Below are positions 1-9,040 of a stretch of 33,700 nucleotides of DNA, in pieces (positions within the stretch are counted from its first letter, which is position 1; each line of letters starts with the position of its first letter). The stretch comes from Pyrinomonadaceae bacterium (GTDB taxonomy: Bacteria; Acidobacteriota; Blastocatellia; Pyrinomonadales; Pyrinomonadaceae): assembly GCA_025922875.1 (NCBI GenBank), contig JAICGZ010000026.1, positions 1 to 33,700 on the forward strand. Reading direction: 5' to 3'. The position numbers and the translations under genes were made by a program. Below the pieces are notes generated by a model. That model did not search any database and had not been told where the DNA came from. It saw only the letters and a program-made list of their open reading frames with translations.

Positions 1-33
1 ATGGGAGTTCCATGAGCTCTGAAAGAGGTTTGT

Positions 34-432
34 ATGGCTGAACAGTTATTACAAAGCGATCTACGCGAGCGGCGCTATCTGGATTATCCGTACAGCGTCA
101 GCGGCACAGGCGTACCGCAAACGACGACTGCTGACGATCACTTGCGCGATCTGATTTTGCAGGTGCTCTTCACGAATCCCGGTGAGCGCGTGAACTTGCC
201 GGAGTTTGGTGTCGGCTTGCCGCGGCTGGTCTTCGCGCCGAACAGCGAAACGCTGCGCTCGAGTGTGCAGTTTTTGATTTCGACAAATCTCCAGCGCTGG
301 CTTGGCGATCTAATCGACGTCGAACAGGTGAACGTCAGTAGCGAACCTGGATTCGAGTCACAGGTAACGATTGAAGTTATTTACGTCGTTAAAGCGCGAC
401 AGGAACGCCAGCGCGTGTCGGTACAGGTATGA
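34..432 (+). CDS. GPW/gp25-family baseplate wedge protein
   Basis: This 132-residue protein fits the gp25/GPW family, small wedge subunits of the baseplate in contractile phage tails, type VI secretion and extracellular injection systems. The family features visible are the motif 'LRDLILQVLFTNPGERVNLPEFG' region at about residues 37-59 (here split: LRDLILQVLF, then NPGERVNLPEFG), which matches the usual 'I.qiL.T.pGER.m.PeFG' signature, and a C-terminal beta-rich half ending in a basic stretch. The length is normal for the family. The ATG is preceded by AGAGG five bases upstream, which supports this start. The stop overlaps the start of the next baseplate gene by ATGA, so the two are probably translationally coupled. 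Being first in the window, it implies that the tube, sheath and spike genes lie upstream. Family assignment is confident; the type of machine (phage-like, T6SS-like or eCIS) is inference. Confidence 0.9.
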   Translation: MAEQLLQSDLRERRYLDYPYSVSGTGVPQTTTADDHLRDLILQVLFTNPGERVNLPEFGVGLPRLVFAPNSETLRSSVQFLISTNLQRWLGDLIDVEQVNVSSEPGFESQVTIEVIYVVKARQERQRVSVQV

Positions 433-2813
433 GCACTAATTTTCGTCCTACGATCGAGTGTCCCGATCCGGTGCTACCGCCCGGCGCGCAGGGACTCCTT
501 CGCGTCGCCGTGGACGATAGTGCGGCCCAACTCGTGCTCACGTTTGCGGGCGTGATTACGCCCGCCCAACAGACCTATCTGCTCAATCCGCGCAGCTACA
601 CTCTGAGCGGCGGCCAGCGTCTGTTTCCGCGCGTCCTTGAAGCGCGGCTTCACAATCCACCGGGAACTCCGCCGGACCTGTTCGATCGTCGCATCCTTTT
701 ACAACTAAACCAGACCGGCGACTTTTCTATCTACACGTTGCTCGTCAGCGGCGAGGACATCGAGCCGTTTTTTGCTGCTCGTAAACTTCGCTTTCGTCTT
801 GCGTGCGACGATCCTTTCGATTGCCGTCCGCCCGCCGCGCCGGTCACGCCCGAACCTGATTTGCAGGTGGTGATCGACTACCTCGCGAAAGACTATTCCA
901 GCTTCCGCCAGGCATTGCTTGATTTTATTCCGACGCGCTTGCCGGATTGGACCGAGCGGAGTGAAGCCGATATCGGCATGATGTTGCTCGAGTTGTTTGC
1001 GGCCACTGCCGACACGCTGAGCTACATGCAGGATCGCGTCGCCAACGAAGCGTTTCTTGCGAGTGCGACCCAGCGCCGTTCAGTTGCGGGACACCTCGAC
1101 TTGATCGGTTACCAGATGGACGAGGGCGCTGCTGCGCACACTTGGCTGAAGTTTACTGTGAACCAGACGCAGACCCTCGCGAGCGAGCCCGGCCTGCGCG
1201 TAAGCAACCGGCCTTTGCGCGACAACGAGCCCGTCATCGTGTTTGAGACTCACGGGCGTTTGACAATGAGACCGGAACACAACGAGATGCCGGTCTTCAA
1301 CTGGGGCAACCAACGTTGTTGCCTTCCACGCACGGCATTGAGCGCAACACTGTTCGGTGAGTTCAGCCGCCTGCAGCCTGGTGATTACATTCTCTTCGAA
1401 GACGAACAGGGACATCGAGACGTGGTCCGCCTCGTCGCAAAGCCTGAGATCACCGAAACGGAAGACAGTCCTCCCGCCAGGCTCACTACGATTCGCTGGT
1501 CCATCGCAACGCCTCTCCACCACGAATTCTGCGCGGATAAGATCGTTGCGTCAGGCAACATAATGGTCGCAACTCACGGTGAAACTACTGATGAGACCTT
1601 GCGCGAACTCACGCCCGAACAGATCGCGGATCTCACTACTGAAGTCGCGGCGCGGCGTGCCGATCAGTTTCCACGGCAGCGATTGAGATTGAAGACGGCG
1701 CCGCTGGCCCATCTCGATACCGAAACAATTGCACTTTTTGAGCCTCTGAAATCTCAAAAATCAGTGGGCGGTAAGTCGCCCTCGGATTTTCTGGCGCGGC
1801 AGTCCAATAGCCAAAGCACGTTGGAACTTCGCGTAGAGGGTTTCTCGAAGCCCTGGAGCCAGCAGCGAACCCTGCTGGAAAGCGATGCAGACGAACAAGT
1901 GTTTCGTCTCGAGATTGACGATGAGGGAGAAGCTACTGTCGTCTTCGGCGATGGTGTTTTCGGTCTGCGTCCGGAGGAAACCACGACAGTTGAGGCGAGG
2001 TATCGGGTTGGTGGTGGAACGATCGGTAACGTAGCCGCGGAGTCGTTAATCGAACCCAGACCACGTACGTCGGAAAACATCTCGTGGCTCGTCGACGTCA
2101 CCAATCCACTGCCTGCGACCGGTGGTCGCGATCTCGAATCACGCGATCACGCGCGGCGCATCGCGCCCGCAACGTTTCAGAAACCCCTGGTCGCAGTTAC
2201 TGAAGCGGACTATCGAGACGCGGCCCTGGACTTCGAGCTCGACGGGCAGAAGCCGATCCAAAACGCAAAAGCAAACTTTCGCTGGACGGGAAGTTGGCTG
2301 ACGCTGACGTTGGCGGTTGATCCACGCGGCGCTCAAGATTTTATCGAGCAGTTGCGGCAGCCGCTACTCGACTATCTCGACACTCGACGACTCGCTGGTT
2401 ATGACCTCCAGGTGATCGCCGCACTCTATGTCCCGGTCGAGCTTGCGATCGAGTTCTGTCTCAAACCCGGCTTCATTCCGGCCGATGTTCAGGAAGAGAT
2501 AGAGCTGGCGTTGAGCACTTCCGAACTGCCTGGCGGGAAAAAGGGCTTGTTCCATCCTGACAATTTTAGTTTCGGTGATTATCTCTACGTCAGCCGTATC
2601 TTCGCCGCCGTGATGGCTGTGCCCGGTGTGGAGTCGGCACAGATCACACGGCTTGCGCCATTGCACGCGGCGCGTCCCGATCGGGATACAAAACGCAATC
2701 TACAGCAGGGCTTTCTCGCGGTCGGCGGCGATCAAATCATTCGTCTCGACAACGATCGCAACTTCCCTGAAAACGGCACGCTCTTCATCAGCGCGAAAGG
2801 AGTCGGCGCGTAA
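429..2813 (+). CDS. Baseplate assembly protein J-like (first copy)
   Basis: This 794-residue protein fits the 'putative baseplate assembly protein' branch of the baseplate J family, the wedge component that joins the central hub to the outer baseplate. Visible signatures are an N-terminal helical block with 'DIGMMLLELFA' and 'VANEAFLASATQR' (about residues 180-215), and a central beta block with 'VVFGDGVFGLRP' (about 504-515) followed by 'YRVGGGTIGNV'. After that comes the 'GGRDLES' to 'AVTEADYR' segment typical of J-like proteins, and a C-terminal domain with 'VPGVESAQITRL'. The start overlaps the gp25-like stop (ATGA) and the stop overlaps the next ATG by one base (TAATG). The order gp25 then J is classical for contractile tails. 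It is much longer than P2 gpJ (about 300 residues), as is usual in injection-system homologues. The long insert at residues 250-480 is of unknown role. Confidence 0.88.
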   Translation: MSTNFRPTIECPDPVLPPGAQGLLRVAVDDSAAQLVLTFAGVITPAQQTYLLNPRSYTLSGGQRLFPRVLEARLHNPPGTPPDLFDRRILLQLNQTGDFSIYTLLVSGEDIEPFFAARKLRFRLACDDPFDCRPPAAPVTPEPDLQVVIDYLAKDYSSFRQALLDFIPTRLPDWTERSEADIGMMLLELFAATADTLSYMQDRVANEAFLASATQRRSVAGHLDLIGYQMDEGAAAHTWLKFTVNQTQTLASEPGLRVSNRPLRDNEPVIVFETHGRLTMRPEHNEMPVFNWGNQRCCLPRTALSATLFGEFSRLQPGDYILFEDEQGHRDVVRLVAKPEITETEDSPPARLTTIRWSIATPLHHEFCADKIVASGNIMVATHGETTDETLRELTPEQIADLTTEVAARRADQFPRQRLRLKTAPLAHLDTETIALFEPLKSQKSVGGKSPSDFLARQSNSQSTLELRVEGFSKPWSQQRTLLESDADEQVFRLEIDDEGEATVVFGDGVFGLRPEETTTVEARYRVGGGTIGNVAAESLIEPRPRTSENISWLVDVTNPLPATGGRDLESRDHARRIAPATFQKPLVAVTEADYRDAALDFELDGQKPIQNAKANFRWTGSWLTLTLAVDPRGAQDFIEQLRQPLLDYLDTRRLAGYDLQVIAALYVPVELAIEFCLKPGFIPADVQEEIELALSTSELPGGKKGLFHPDNFSFGDYLYVSRIFAAVMAVPGVESAQITRLAPLHAARPDRDTKRNLQQGFLAVGGDQIIRLDNDRNFPENGTLFISAKGVGA

Positions 2814-5746
2814 TGGCCTCAGAACCGCTTTGCAAACTGCCTCCGCCACCGCCGCCCGGATGCTGCGATGAACCGCCTCGTCCGCCCGCAGCGCCGATCA
2901 GGCCATTCAACTCGCCGGGGCTGAGCTCGATTCGCTATCGCATCGGAACGTTTAGCAGTTTTCGCCGCGCGATGCTCGATGCGGTGCCGCTCGTTAAGGT
3001 TCCAAAGGACACGCGTGTAACTCCACCGCTCGAGCGAGCGAATCCTTTCGCGCGTTGGCACGAAGGAATGGGCGGCGATTACCACACGATGCTGATCGAG
3101 TTGTGGGCTTACCTCGCAGACATTCTCACGTTCTATCAGGAACGGATTGCTAATGAAGCTTATCTATCGACGGCAACGCAGCGTGAATCTCTGCGGCGCC
3201 TGGCCCAGCTAATCGGATACCAGCCGCAACCTGGTTCCGCGGCCACGGCGTTGCTGAACTTCACGATTGAAAAACAGAAGACGGTGACGATTCCCGCCGG
3301 CTTCCGCGCCGGGAGCAAGGCGAAACCCGGCAAGCAGGCTGCGGTTTTCGAAACTGAGGATGCGATCGTTGCACTTGGATCGCACAGCGCGATTCCGCTT
3401 TCGATGGTCGCGCCGACTAATCAATTCGCCGCGCTAAGTGATTACGGTCTCGTGCTTGCCGCTGGACCATCGCTTACAACTGCCGCCGCGGCCAGCAACA
3501 TTTACGGTTTGGCCGGTGCTGCTTATCTTCAGACGTTCCTTTTCGATTCGGCAATCAACGAGGCCGTTTCTTCGTTCGAAGAAGCCGCTTCTATCTCTGC
3601 TGAAGTCTCCGCTGAATCGTCGTTGTTGGACTTGTCGGCCACAGGCCCATTTTTCAGTGTCGCAGCGACTCCGTTAATTTTTGCGACGACCTTCCTGAGT
3701 GGACTTTATGTCAGCAAGAACACACGCCAGGTGGTTTTGCAGGGAACGAGCACGCGGCTCGAGGTCGGTGACTATGTGCTGGTTGTCGAGAACGCAGGCG
3801 CCTCCGGAGAGAAAGCTACGCTCCGCCAGATTTCAACTGTCAAAGCTGACAAGGAGTCGTCCACCACGATCATCACGTGGCCTGAAGAAACCGGCGCGAG
3901 TTATCAAAACGTTACGCTGCAGGCATTGCGCGTAACGGCCGCGCCTTTTGGCAGCAACGCGCCGAGTTGGATCAGCTTACCGGCGACGCTCACGAACAGC
4001 GACGACAAACACCCGGAGGCTCCGGATATCTTCCAGGACAATTGGGATGATCCAAATGAGGATAGAGCCCACGTGCCATCAGCCAACAAGCTCTCTCTTG
4101 ACGGTACGTACGACGATGCGAAAGGTACGCCCGACAATCCAGGTTGGGTGGTTATGCTCAGTGACAACCCCGTAATTGCTCCCTTTATTGCGCACGTCGT
4201 AGATGCACGTCCATTCACCGCGGTTGATTACACCATCACGTCGAAAGTTACGCGACTGACGTTGAAGGCAGGGGAGACAGTTCCTGAGAAGACGTTCCCG
4301 CTGCGTTCTACAGTTGTGCTAACGGGGAATGAGCCGTTGGCGTTGCAAAACAACTTGCCGCTTCCGGATCCGCTCTCAGGCTCGAAGCTGATTCTCGATG
4401 GACTCTATCCACAGCTCACGGCCGGACAGACTGTTGTGCTGCAAGGAACTCTTCACGATCCGGACGCAAACCCGCCAACGGCGATAACCAATGCGGAAGC
4501 GGCGATCCTGGCGGAAGCGCCAATCATAGACACGGCTAACAACATAACGACCGTAACACTCAAAACACCCTTGGCCGAAAAATACGTTCGTGCCGGGGCG
4601 GTGCTGCTCGCAAATATCGTCGAAGCTACGCAGGGCGAAACTGTAAAGGATGAAATTCTCGGCAGCGGAAACGGCGCCGCTTTCCAGACGTTCAAGCTCA
4701 AGAAGAGCCCGTTGACTTACTTGCCCGCGGAAGATGCGGAGGGTCTAAGCGCGGTCGAGAGCACGTTGCTGGTCACTGTGAATGGCGTGCGTTGGAAAGA
4801 ACGGCCGACGCTTTTTGATAGTCCGCCTGACGGGCAGGATTTCACTGCCGTGCAGGATGACGATGAAAAGACGATCGTGACTTTTGGCGACGGCGTCTTC
4901 GGTGCGCGACCGCCAACCGGCAAAGACAATATTCACGCGCGTTATCGAAAGGGAATCGGTGTTTCAGGCAACGTCGAGATTGGCGGCATTCAACAGTTGA
5001 TCGATAGTTCACCGGGCGTGCAGAAAGTCACGAACCCTCAGGCGGCTTTTGGCGGCGCGGATCGTGAAAGCGTTGACAAGGTCAGGACCAACGCGTCGGC
5101 AAGCTTAAGCACCTTTGGACGCGCAGTCAGTGCCGCTGATTATGCGGCGCTGGCGATCAGTTATCCGGGAGTGGCGAAGGCGAGCGCAGCCTGGGTCAAC
5201 CGCGACTGGACCACACTGAAAGCGTTGGACCATCCTTACATTCAACTGGTAGTCGCCACCGCCGATCAACAACCACTCGCGGAGCAACCGACGTTTGCTG
5301 CAAAGCTACGCAGCTTTCTCGATCAGCGCCGCGATCCAAATGTGTCTCTGCGAATAACTGATTTCATTCCTGTCTATATTGAAGTAGTTGCGTCAGTCGA
5401 AATCGATGACGCGTTTCCGCAGCAGGCCACGATCGCGAAAGTACAGGCAGCACTTAACACGGCAGTTAATCCCGACGGTACGATTGGATTCTTTGCTTTC
5501 GAAGGGCTGAGCTTTGGCGAGAGTATTCACCTCAGCGCGGTGTACGCGCAGCTTCAGTCCGTTCCCGGAGTAAAAGATGCGCTCGTCACCACACTGCGCC
5601 GGCTCGACACCGATACCGATCCGACCAAAGTGCGCGACAGCATTTTTATTCGCCCGACTGAACTGGCTGTGATCCGTAACGATCCCGCTAAACCAAATGA
5701 AGGTACGCTCACGATTACCGGCAGCGGAGGTTTCATCGACACATGA
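2813..5746 (+). CDS. Baseplate assembly protein J-like (second, larger copy)
   Basis: This 977-residue protein is a second, divergent J-type baseplate protein. It repeats the landmarks of the preceding gene: 'MLIELWAYLADILTFYQERIANEAYLSTATQR' region at about residues 90-125 (key part IANEAYLSTATQR), 'VTFGDGVFGARPP' near residue 688, 'YRKGIGVSGNV', a 'GGADRES' segment and a C-terminal 'VPGVKDALVTTL'. The N-terminus is proline-rich with a CC pair (residues 8-28), which its neighbour lacks. A large insert between about residues 190 and 640 carries beta-rich, Thr/Ala-rich sequence. Its ATG shares one base with the upstream stop, and its stop overlaps the following start (ATGA), so it is coupled on both sides. 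Paired J-like proteins are known in extracellular contractile injection systems (Afp11/Afp12-type pairs). Equating these two genes with that pair is inference from order and size. Confidence 0.85.
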   Translation: MASEPLCKLPPPPPPGCCDEPPRPPAAPIRPFNSPGLSSIRYRIGTFSSFRRAMLDAVPLVKVPKDTRVTPPLERANPFARWHEGMGGDYHTMLIELWAYLADILTFYQERIANEAYLSTATQRESLRRLAQLIGYQPQPGSAATALLNFTIEKQKTVTIPAGFRAGSKAKPGKQAAVFETEDAIVALGSHSAIPLSMVAPTNQFAALSDYGLVLAAGPSLTTAAAASNIYGLAGAAYLQTFLFDSAINEAVSSFEEAASISAEVSAESSLLDLSATGPFFSVAATPLIFATTFLSGLYVSKNTRQVVLQGTSTRLEVGDYVLVVENAGASGEKATLRQISTVKADKESSTTIITWPEETGASYQNVTLQALRVTAAPFGSNAPSWISLPATLTNSDDKHPEAPDIFQDNWDDPNEDRAHVPSANKLSLDGTYDDAKGTPDNPGWVVMLSDNPVIAPFIAHVVDARPFTAVDYTITSKVTRLTLKAGETVPEKTFPLRSTVVLTGNEPLALQNNLPLPDPLSGSKLILDGLYPQLTAGQTVVLQGTLHDPDANPPTAITNAEAAILAEAPIIDTANNITTVTLKTPLAEKYVRAGAVLLANIVEATQGETVKDEILGSGNGAAFQTFKLKKSPLTYLPAEDAEGLSAVESTLLVTVNGVRWKERPTLFDSPPDGQDFTAVQDDDEKTIVTFGDGVFGARPPTGKDNIHARYRKGIGVSGNVEIGGIQQLIDSSPGVQKVTNPQAAFGGADRESVDKVRTNASASLSTFGRAVSAADYAALAISYPGVAKASAAWVNRDWTTLKALDHPYIQLVVATADQQPLAEQPTFAAKLRSFLDQRRDPNVSLRITDFIPVYIEVVASVEIDDAFPQQATIAKVQAALNTAVNPDGTIGFFAFEGLSFGESIHLSAVYAQLQSVPGVKDALVTTLRRLDTDTDPTKVRDSIFIRPTELAVIRNDPAKPNEGTLTITGSGGFIDT

Positions 5747-8700
5747 GTCGCAACGACGCAACTGATTACGCGCAGCGGCTCTATTCCCGCGTGCCTGCGT
5801 ATTACCGAGTGCTCGACGAGGAGCAGGGCCTGCCGCTCTATGCTTTGCTCGCGACGGTCGGTGAGCAGGTCGCGAATATTCGCGCCGATCTCGATGCGCT
5901 CTGGGACAACTTTTTCATCGAGACTTGTGAAGACTGGGTAGTGCCGTACCTCGCTGCGCTCACGGGAACGAACCTGCTCGCAAATCCTGTGGGCCAAAGC
6001 AACCGGCTCGATGTCCGCAATACTGTTTTATGGCGGCGCAGTAAAGGCACGCCTGCAATGTTGCGTGCGCTGGCCCAGGCAATCAGTGGTTGGCCCACAG
6101 ACCTGTCGGAGTTTTTCCAGGTGCTCGGTTGGTCGCAGAACATGAATCACCTGCGACTGCACAGTCAACTCACGCCTGACTTACGTGACAACTACGCGCT
6201 TAGTTTGTTGGGCAGGGCCGCGGATCCCTTTTCGCACGCCGCGGACTTCAAAACGTCTCGCGCGCTCAGTCAAGCGCGTGTCGTTCCCGAATCGCTTGGC
6301 ATCGGCCGCGCTGCATGGGCCACACCCGGCCGTTACCAGATCAAGAACCTCGGATTTTTCGCGCGGCGGTTGCAAACCTTTGCGATCAACGGCGCCACGC
6401 CTGCCGCGGTAGCGCCGGGACTGGCCACTCCTGCAAACGCTGCGTGCTACACATTCGATCCGCTGTTTCGAGACACGCCGCTGTTTGTGAATGAGACTGG
6501 TGAACCACTCACTCGGGCTGCGTTTGCAAAAGCACCCTGGGAAACTTTCGGCACTGATGTCGCTGTGAGACAGTTTGGCGTTCTGCTCGCGAGTGACGCA
6601 GAACCCGCACCGCCGCTCTCGAATAGTCAAAATCCGTTCACGTTCGGAGGCGCCGGAGCCGGTTTTCAGTTACACGCAACTGCCGGCTTGCGGCTCCTGC
6701 CCTCACCACAACTTCAGTCAGGCGATCCGCATTTTGTGATTACGGCCGGCTGGTTCGACAGCGGCACTATCACGGAGTTGGGAACGCTGAGTACTCTGCA
6801 TGCAGCCCTGAACGACGGCGATGAGTTTCATCTCGGCGTAGCTGCGCCTGGTCCAGGCCATCTCGTGATCGAGGTCCGGACCGGACATGCGGGTTTAGGC
6901 TGGCCGGGGATGCTGACTTCACCCGCGGGCCGCTTCCCCGGCGCGGTGATCGCGCTGCAAGCGGATCGATCAGGTGCGTTGCATCAGGACGACGCGCGAT
7001 ATGTTTACCTGCCATCGAGATACTTGGCGTCGGGCGACGTTCTGACGCTGCACGTCAGCGACGACGGCAGCACATACAGAAACGACGACTTCAGTTTGAC
7101 GGCACTCGCGCGTGACTCCGAAGGACAGGTGTTTCCGCCACGCGAACTGACAAGTTCGACCAGACCTGCGAACGACTTCACGATCCTGAATCGCCAGCGA
7201 GGCGGGTTGCGTTTACCCGATCCGGAACGTTTCGGAAATGCAGAGATCTTTTTCCAGGTTGAGATCTTTACCGGTGCGTTTCAACCGCTCGCAGCCATCG
7301 CCACGTCTGATCAAGCGAGCGATATACCACCGGAGTTTCCAGGTGCGACTCCATGGCCGGCCTTTACTTCGCGCCCGAGCGTCGCGGCGACAAACAATAC
7401 CGCTCCTGATGAAGGCTTGTTGGCGGTGCTCGTGCGGCCCATTAGCGGAGACTTTCTTCCCGCAAGCGAGTTGGTTGTGATCAATCGCTTCGGCGATAGT
7501 CTTTTGGTCTATCTTCCCGAAATGACAGGCGTGCCTGATGAAGGGGTGCGTTTCCTCGTCGCCGATGATGGCAGCACATTTTTTGCTCCAGCGGACGTGC
7601 CCAGCCTGGCAAACGCGCTTGGTGATGAGTCACTCGCCGGACTCGAAGTTTCTCGCGAGAGTGCCGGCCAGGTTTTGCCGATTGCCGGGCGATGGCCGTT
7701 GCAACAACGCCGGCCCACCGCGATTAATCTCTGCCGCTGTGAGCGCCGCACTTTGCTCAAGTCTGATGAGCTGGGTATCGATCCTGAAATCGGCCGGTTT
7801 GCGTTTGCCGAAGATGACCCGATTTTAACGACGCCGTTGCCGGGCGATCTGCCATTCAGCTCAAACGCATTGAGCGTGGATTACGTGGAGGCGTTCAGTG
7901 GGCGTGTCGGCGCGCGCACTTTCGATCGTGGGCTCGATACTTCCGATCCGCCAACGCTTTTGGTTGCGCAATCGGGTGATGCTGCCAGTCTTCTGGCGCC
8001 GGATCTTCCGAACAATCGACTGCACTCGAGTCTTGCTTCGGCACTGTCGGTCGCGGTTGATAACGATGTGATCGAGATCGTCGATAGCGCAACTTATCTG
8101 ACGCCGGCAGAGATTGTCTTTCTCAACCCGGTTATCAAAAGGCTGACGATTCGCGCCGCGGACGGGCAGCGTCCATGCCTGTCGTTTTACGACGCGACTG
8201 GCTTATCGACGACCAGCAGCTTGAGAATTCGTTCAACACTCGACTCGCTCGAGCTCAATGGTCTGCTGTTCAGTGGTGGACCACTCGAGATCGAAAGCAA
8301 CGTCAAGGAGTTGAATCTGCTTGGCTGCACGCTCGATCCGCGTTCCGCCACGAACGGCTGGTCCCTGCGCGCTAGTGATTCCGATCTCAATCATCAGGCC
8401 GTGTATTTGCTCTGCCGTACGATTACGGGCGGTCTGCGAATCGGCGCCGGAATCGATCGGTTGATCGTTGCCGACTCGATTGTCGATCAGCGTGATTCGA
8501 TCGCGATTGGTGAACTGCCGTTTGTCGTTAGTCCGCCGGCGCAATCGATCGTCAGTCCGCCGCTCAATCTTCCGTCAACACGAACGACCAGCAATGTTCT
8601 GCAACTGGAACGGGTGACGGTGCTGGGAAGGATCGCTTGTGATGTGCTGCAAGCGAGTGAATGCCTGCTAAACGATCTCGTCGTGGTTGACGATCAGCAG

Positions 8701-9027
8701 TCAGGTTGTATTCGCTTTAGTCGTTGGGAACGTGGTTCAGTTTTGCCGCGAAGGTTTCAGTGTGTACCGACTGACACCCAGGCGAGTGATTGCCCCCCAA
8801 ATCGTCGCTGCCTGCCCGCTCAATTCAACTCGCTGCTTTTTGGGCGACCCGACTATGCCCAACTCGCAGCCATTCGCCAGCCGGAAATTTTGTCAGCAAG
8901 CGAATCAGGCGCGGAAGTCGGCGCCTTCGCTTCCGAACTCAATCAAATTCGTCTCGCCAATCTGCAAGTTAAGTTGCGCGAGTTTATGCCAGTCAGCCTC
9001 ACGGCCGTCGTAGTAGCTGAAACTTAG
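5743..9027 (+). CDS. Large phage tail protein I-like protein
   Basis: This 1094-residue protein has an N-terminal domain (about residues 1-130) with the pattern of phage tail protein I-like proteins: 'YSRVPAYYRVLDEEQG', a helix ending in 'LWDNFFIETCEDWVVPYLAALTG' (shown in part) and 'RSKGTPAMLRALAQAISG'. In P2, gpI sits at the baseplate edge and helps anchor tail fibres. The middle (about 200-740) is beta-rich without a recognised domain. Residues of about 760-960 look like a parallel beta-helix, with regularly spaced hydrophobic runs (LRI, LEL, LEI, LNL, LRI). The last 65 residues include 'LLFGRPDYAQL' and 'GAEVGAF', a C-terminal segment I recall from related tail proteins of bacterial injection systems. 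Its start overlaps the second J gene (ATGA). It is far longer than gpI (about 175 residues), so it may combine wedge and receptor-contact roles; that is inference. Confidence 0.78.
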   Translation: MSRNDATDYAQRLYSRVPAYYRVLDEEQGLPLYALLATVGEQVANIRADLDALWDNFFIETCEDWVVPYLAALTGTNLLANPVGQSNRLDVRNTVLWRRSKGTPAMLRALAQAISGWPTDLSEFFQVLGWSQNMNHLRLHSQLTPDLRDNYALSLLGRAADPFSHAADFKTSRALSQARVVPESLGIGRAAWATPGRYQIKNLGFFARRLQTFAINGATPAAVAPGLATPANAACYTFDPLFRDTPLFVNETGEPLTRAAFAKAPWETFGTDVAVRQFGVLLASDAEPAPPLSNSQNPFTFGGAGAGFQLHATAGLRLLPSPQLQSGDPHFVITAGWFDSGTITELGTLSTLHAALNDGDEFHLGVAAPGPGHLVIEVRTGHAGLGWPGMLTSPAGRFPGAVIALQADRSGALHQDDARYVYLPSRYLASGDVLTLHVSDDGSTYRNDDFSLTALARDSEGQVFPPRELTSSTRPANDFTILNRQRGGLRLPDPERFGNAEIFFQVEIFTGAFQPLAAIATSDQASDIPPEFPGATPWPAFTSRPSVAATNNTAPDEGLLAVLVRPISGDFLPASELVVINRFGDSLLVYLPEMTGVPDEGVRFLVADDGSTFFAPADVPSLANALGDESLAGLEVSRESAGQVLPIAGRWPLQQRRPTAINLCRCERRTLLKSDELGIDPEIGRFAFAEDDPILTTPLPGDLPFSSNALSVDYVEAFSGRVGARTFDRGLDTSDPPTLLVAQSGDAASLLAPDLPNNRLHSSLASALSVAVDNDVIEIVDSATYLTPAEIVFLNPVIKRLTIRAADGQRPCLSFYDATGLSTTSSLRIRSTLDSLELNGLLFSGGPLEIESNVKELNLLGCTLDPRSATNGWSLRASDSDLNHQAVYLLCRTITGGLRIGAGIDRLIVADSIVDQRDSIAIGELPFVVSPPAQSIVSPPLNLPSTRTTSNVLQLERVTVLGRIACDVLQASECLLNDLVVVDDQQSGCIRFSRWERGSVLPRRFQCVPTDTQASDCPPNRRCLPAQFNSLLFGRPDYAQLAAIRQPEILSASESGAEVGAFASELNQIRLANLQVKLREFMPVSLTAVVVAET

Positions 9028-9040
9028 GAGAGCAACCATT

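Noticed and set aside
1..15. Possible end of an upstream gene (frame reading ..GVP then TGA at 13-15)
   Set aside because: Only four codons are in the window, too little to call a gene or a family.
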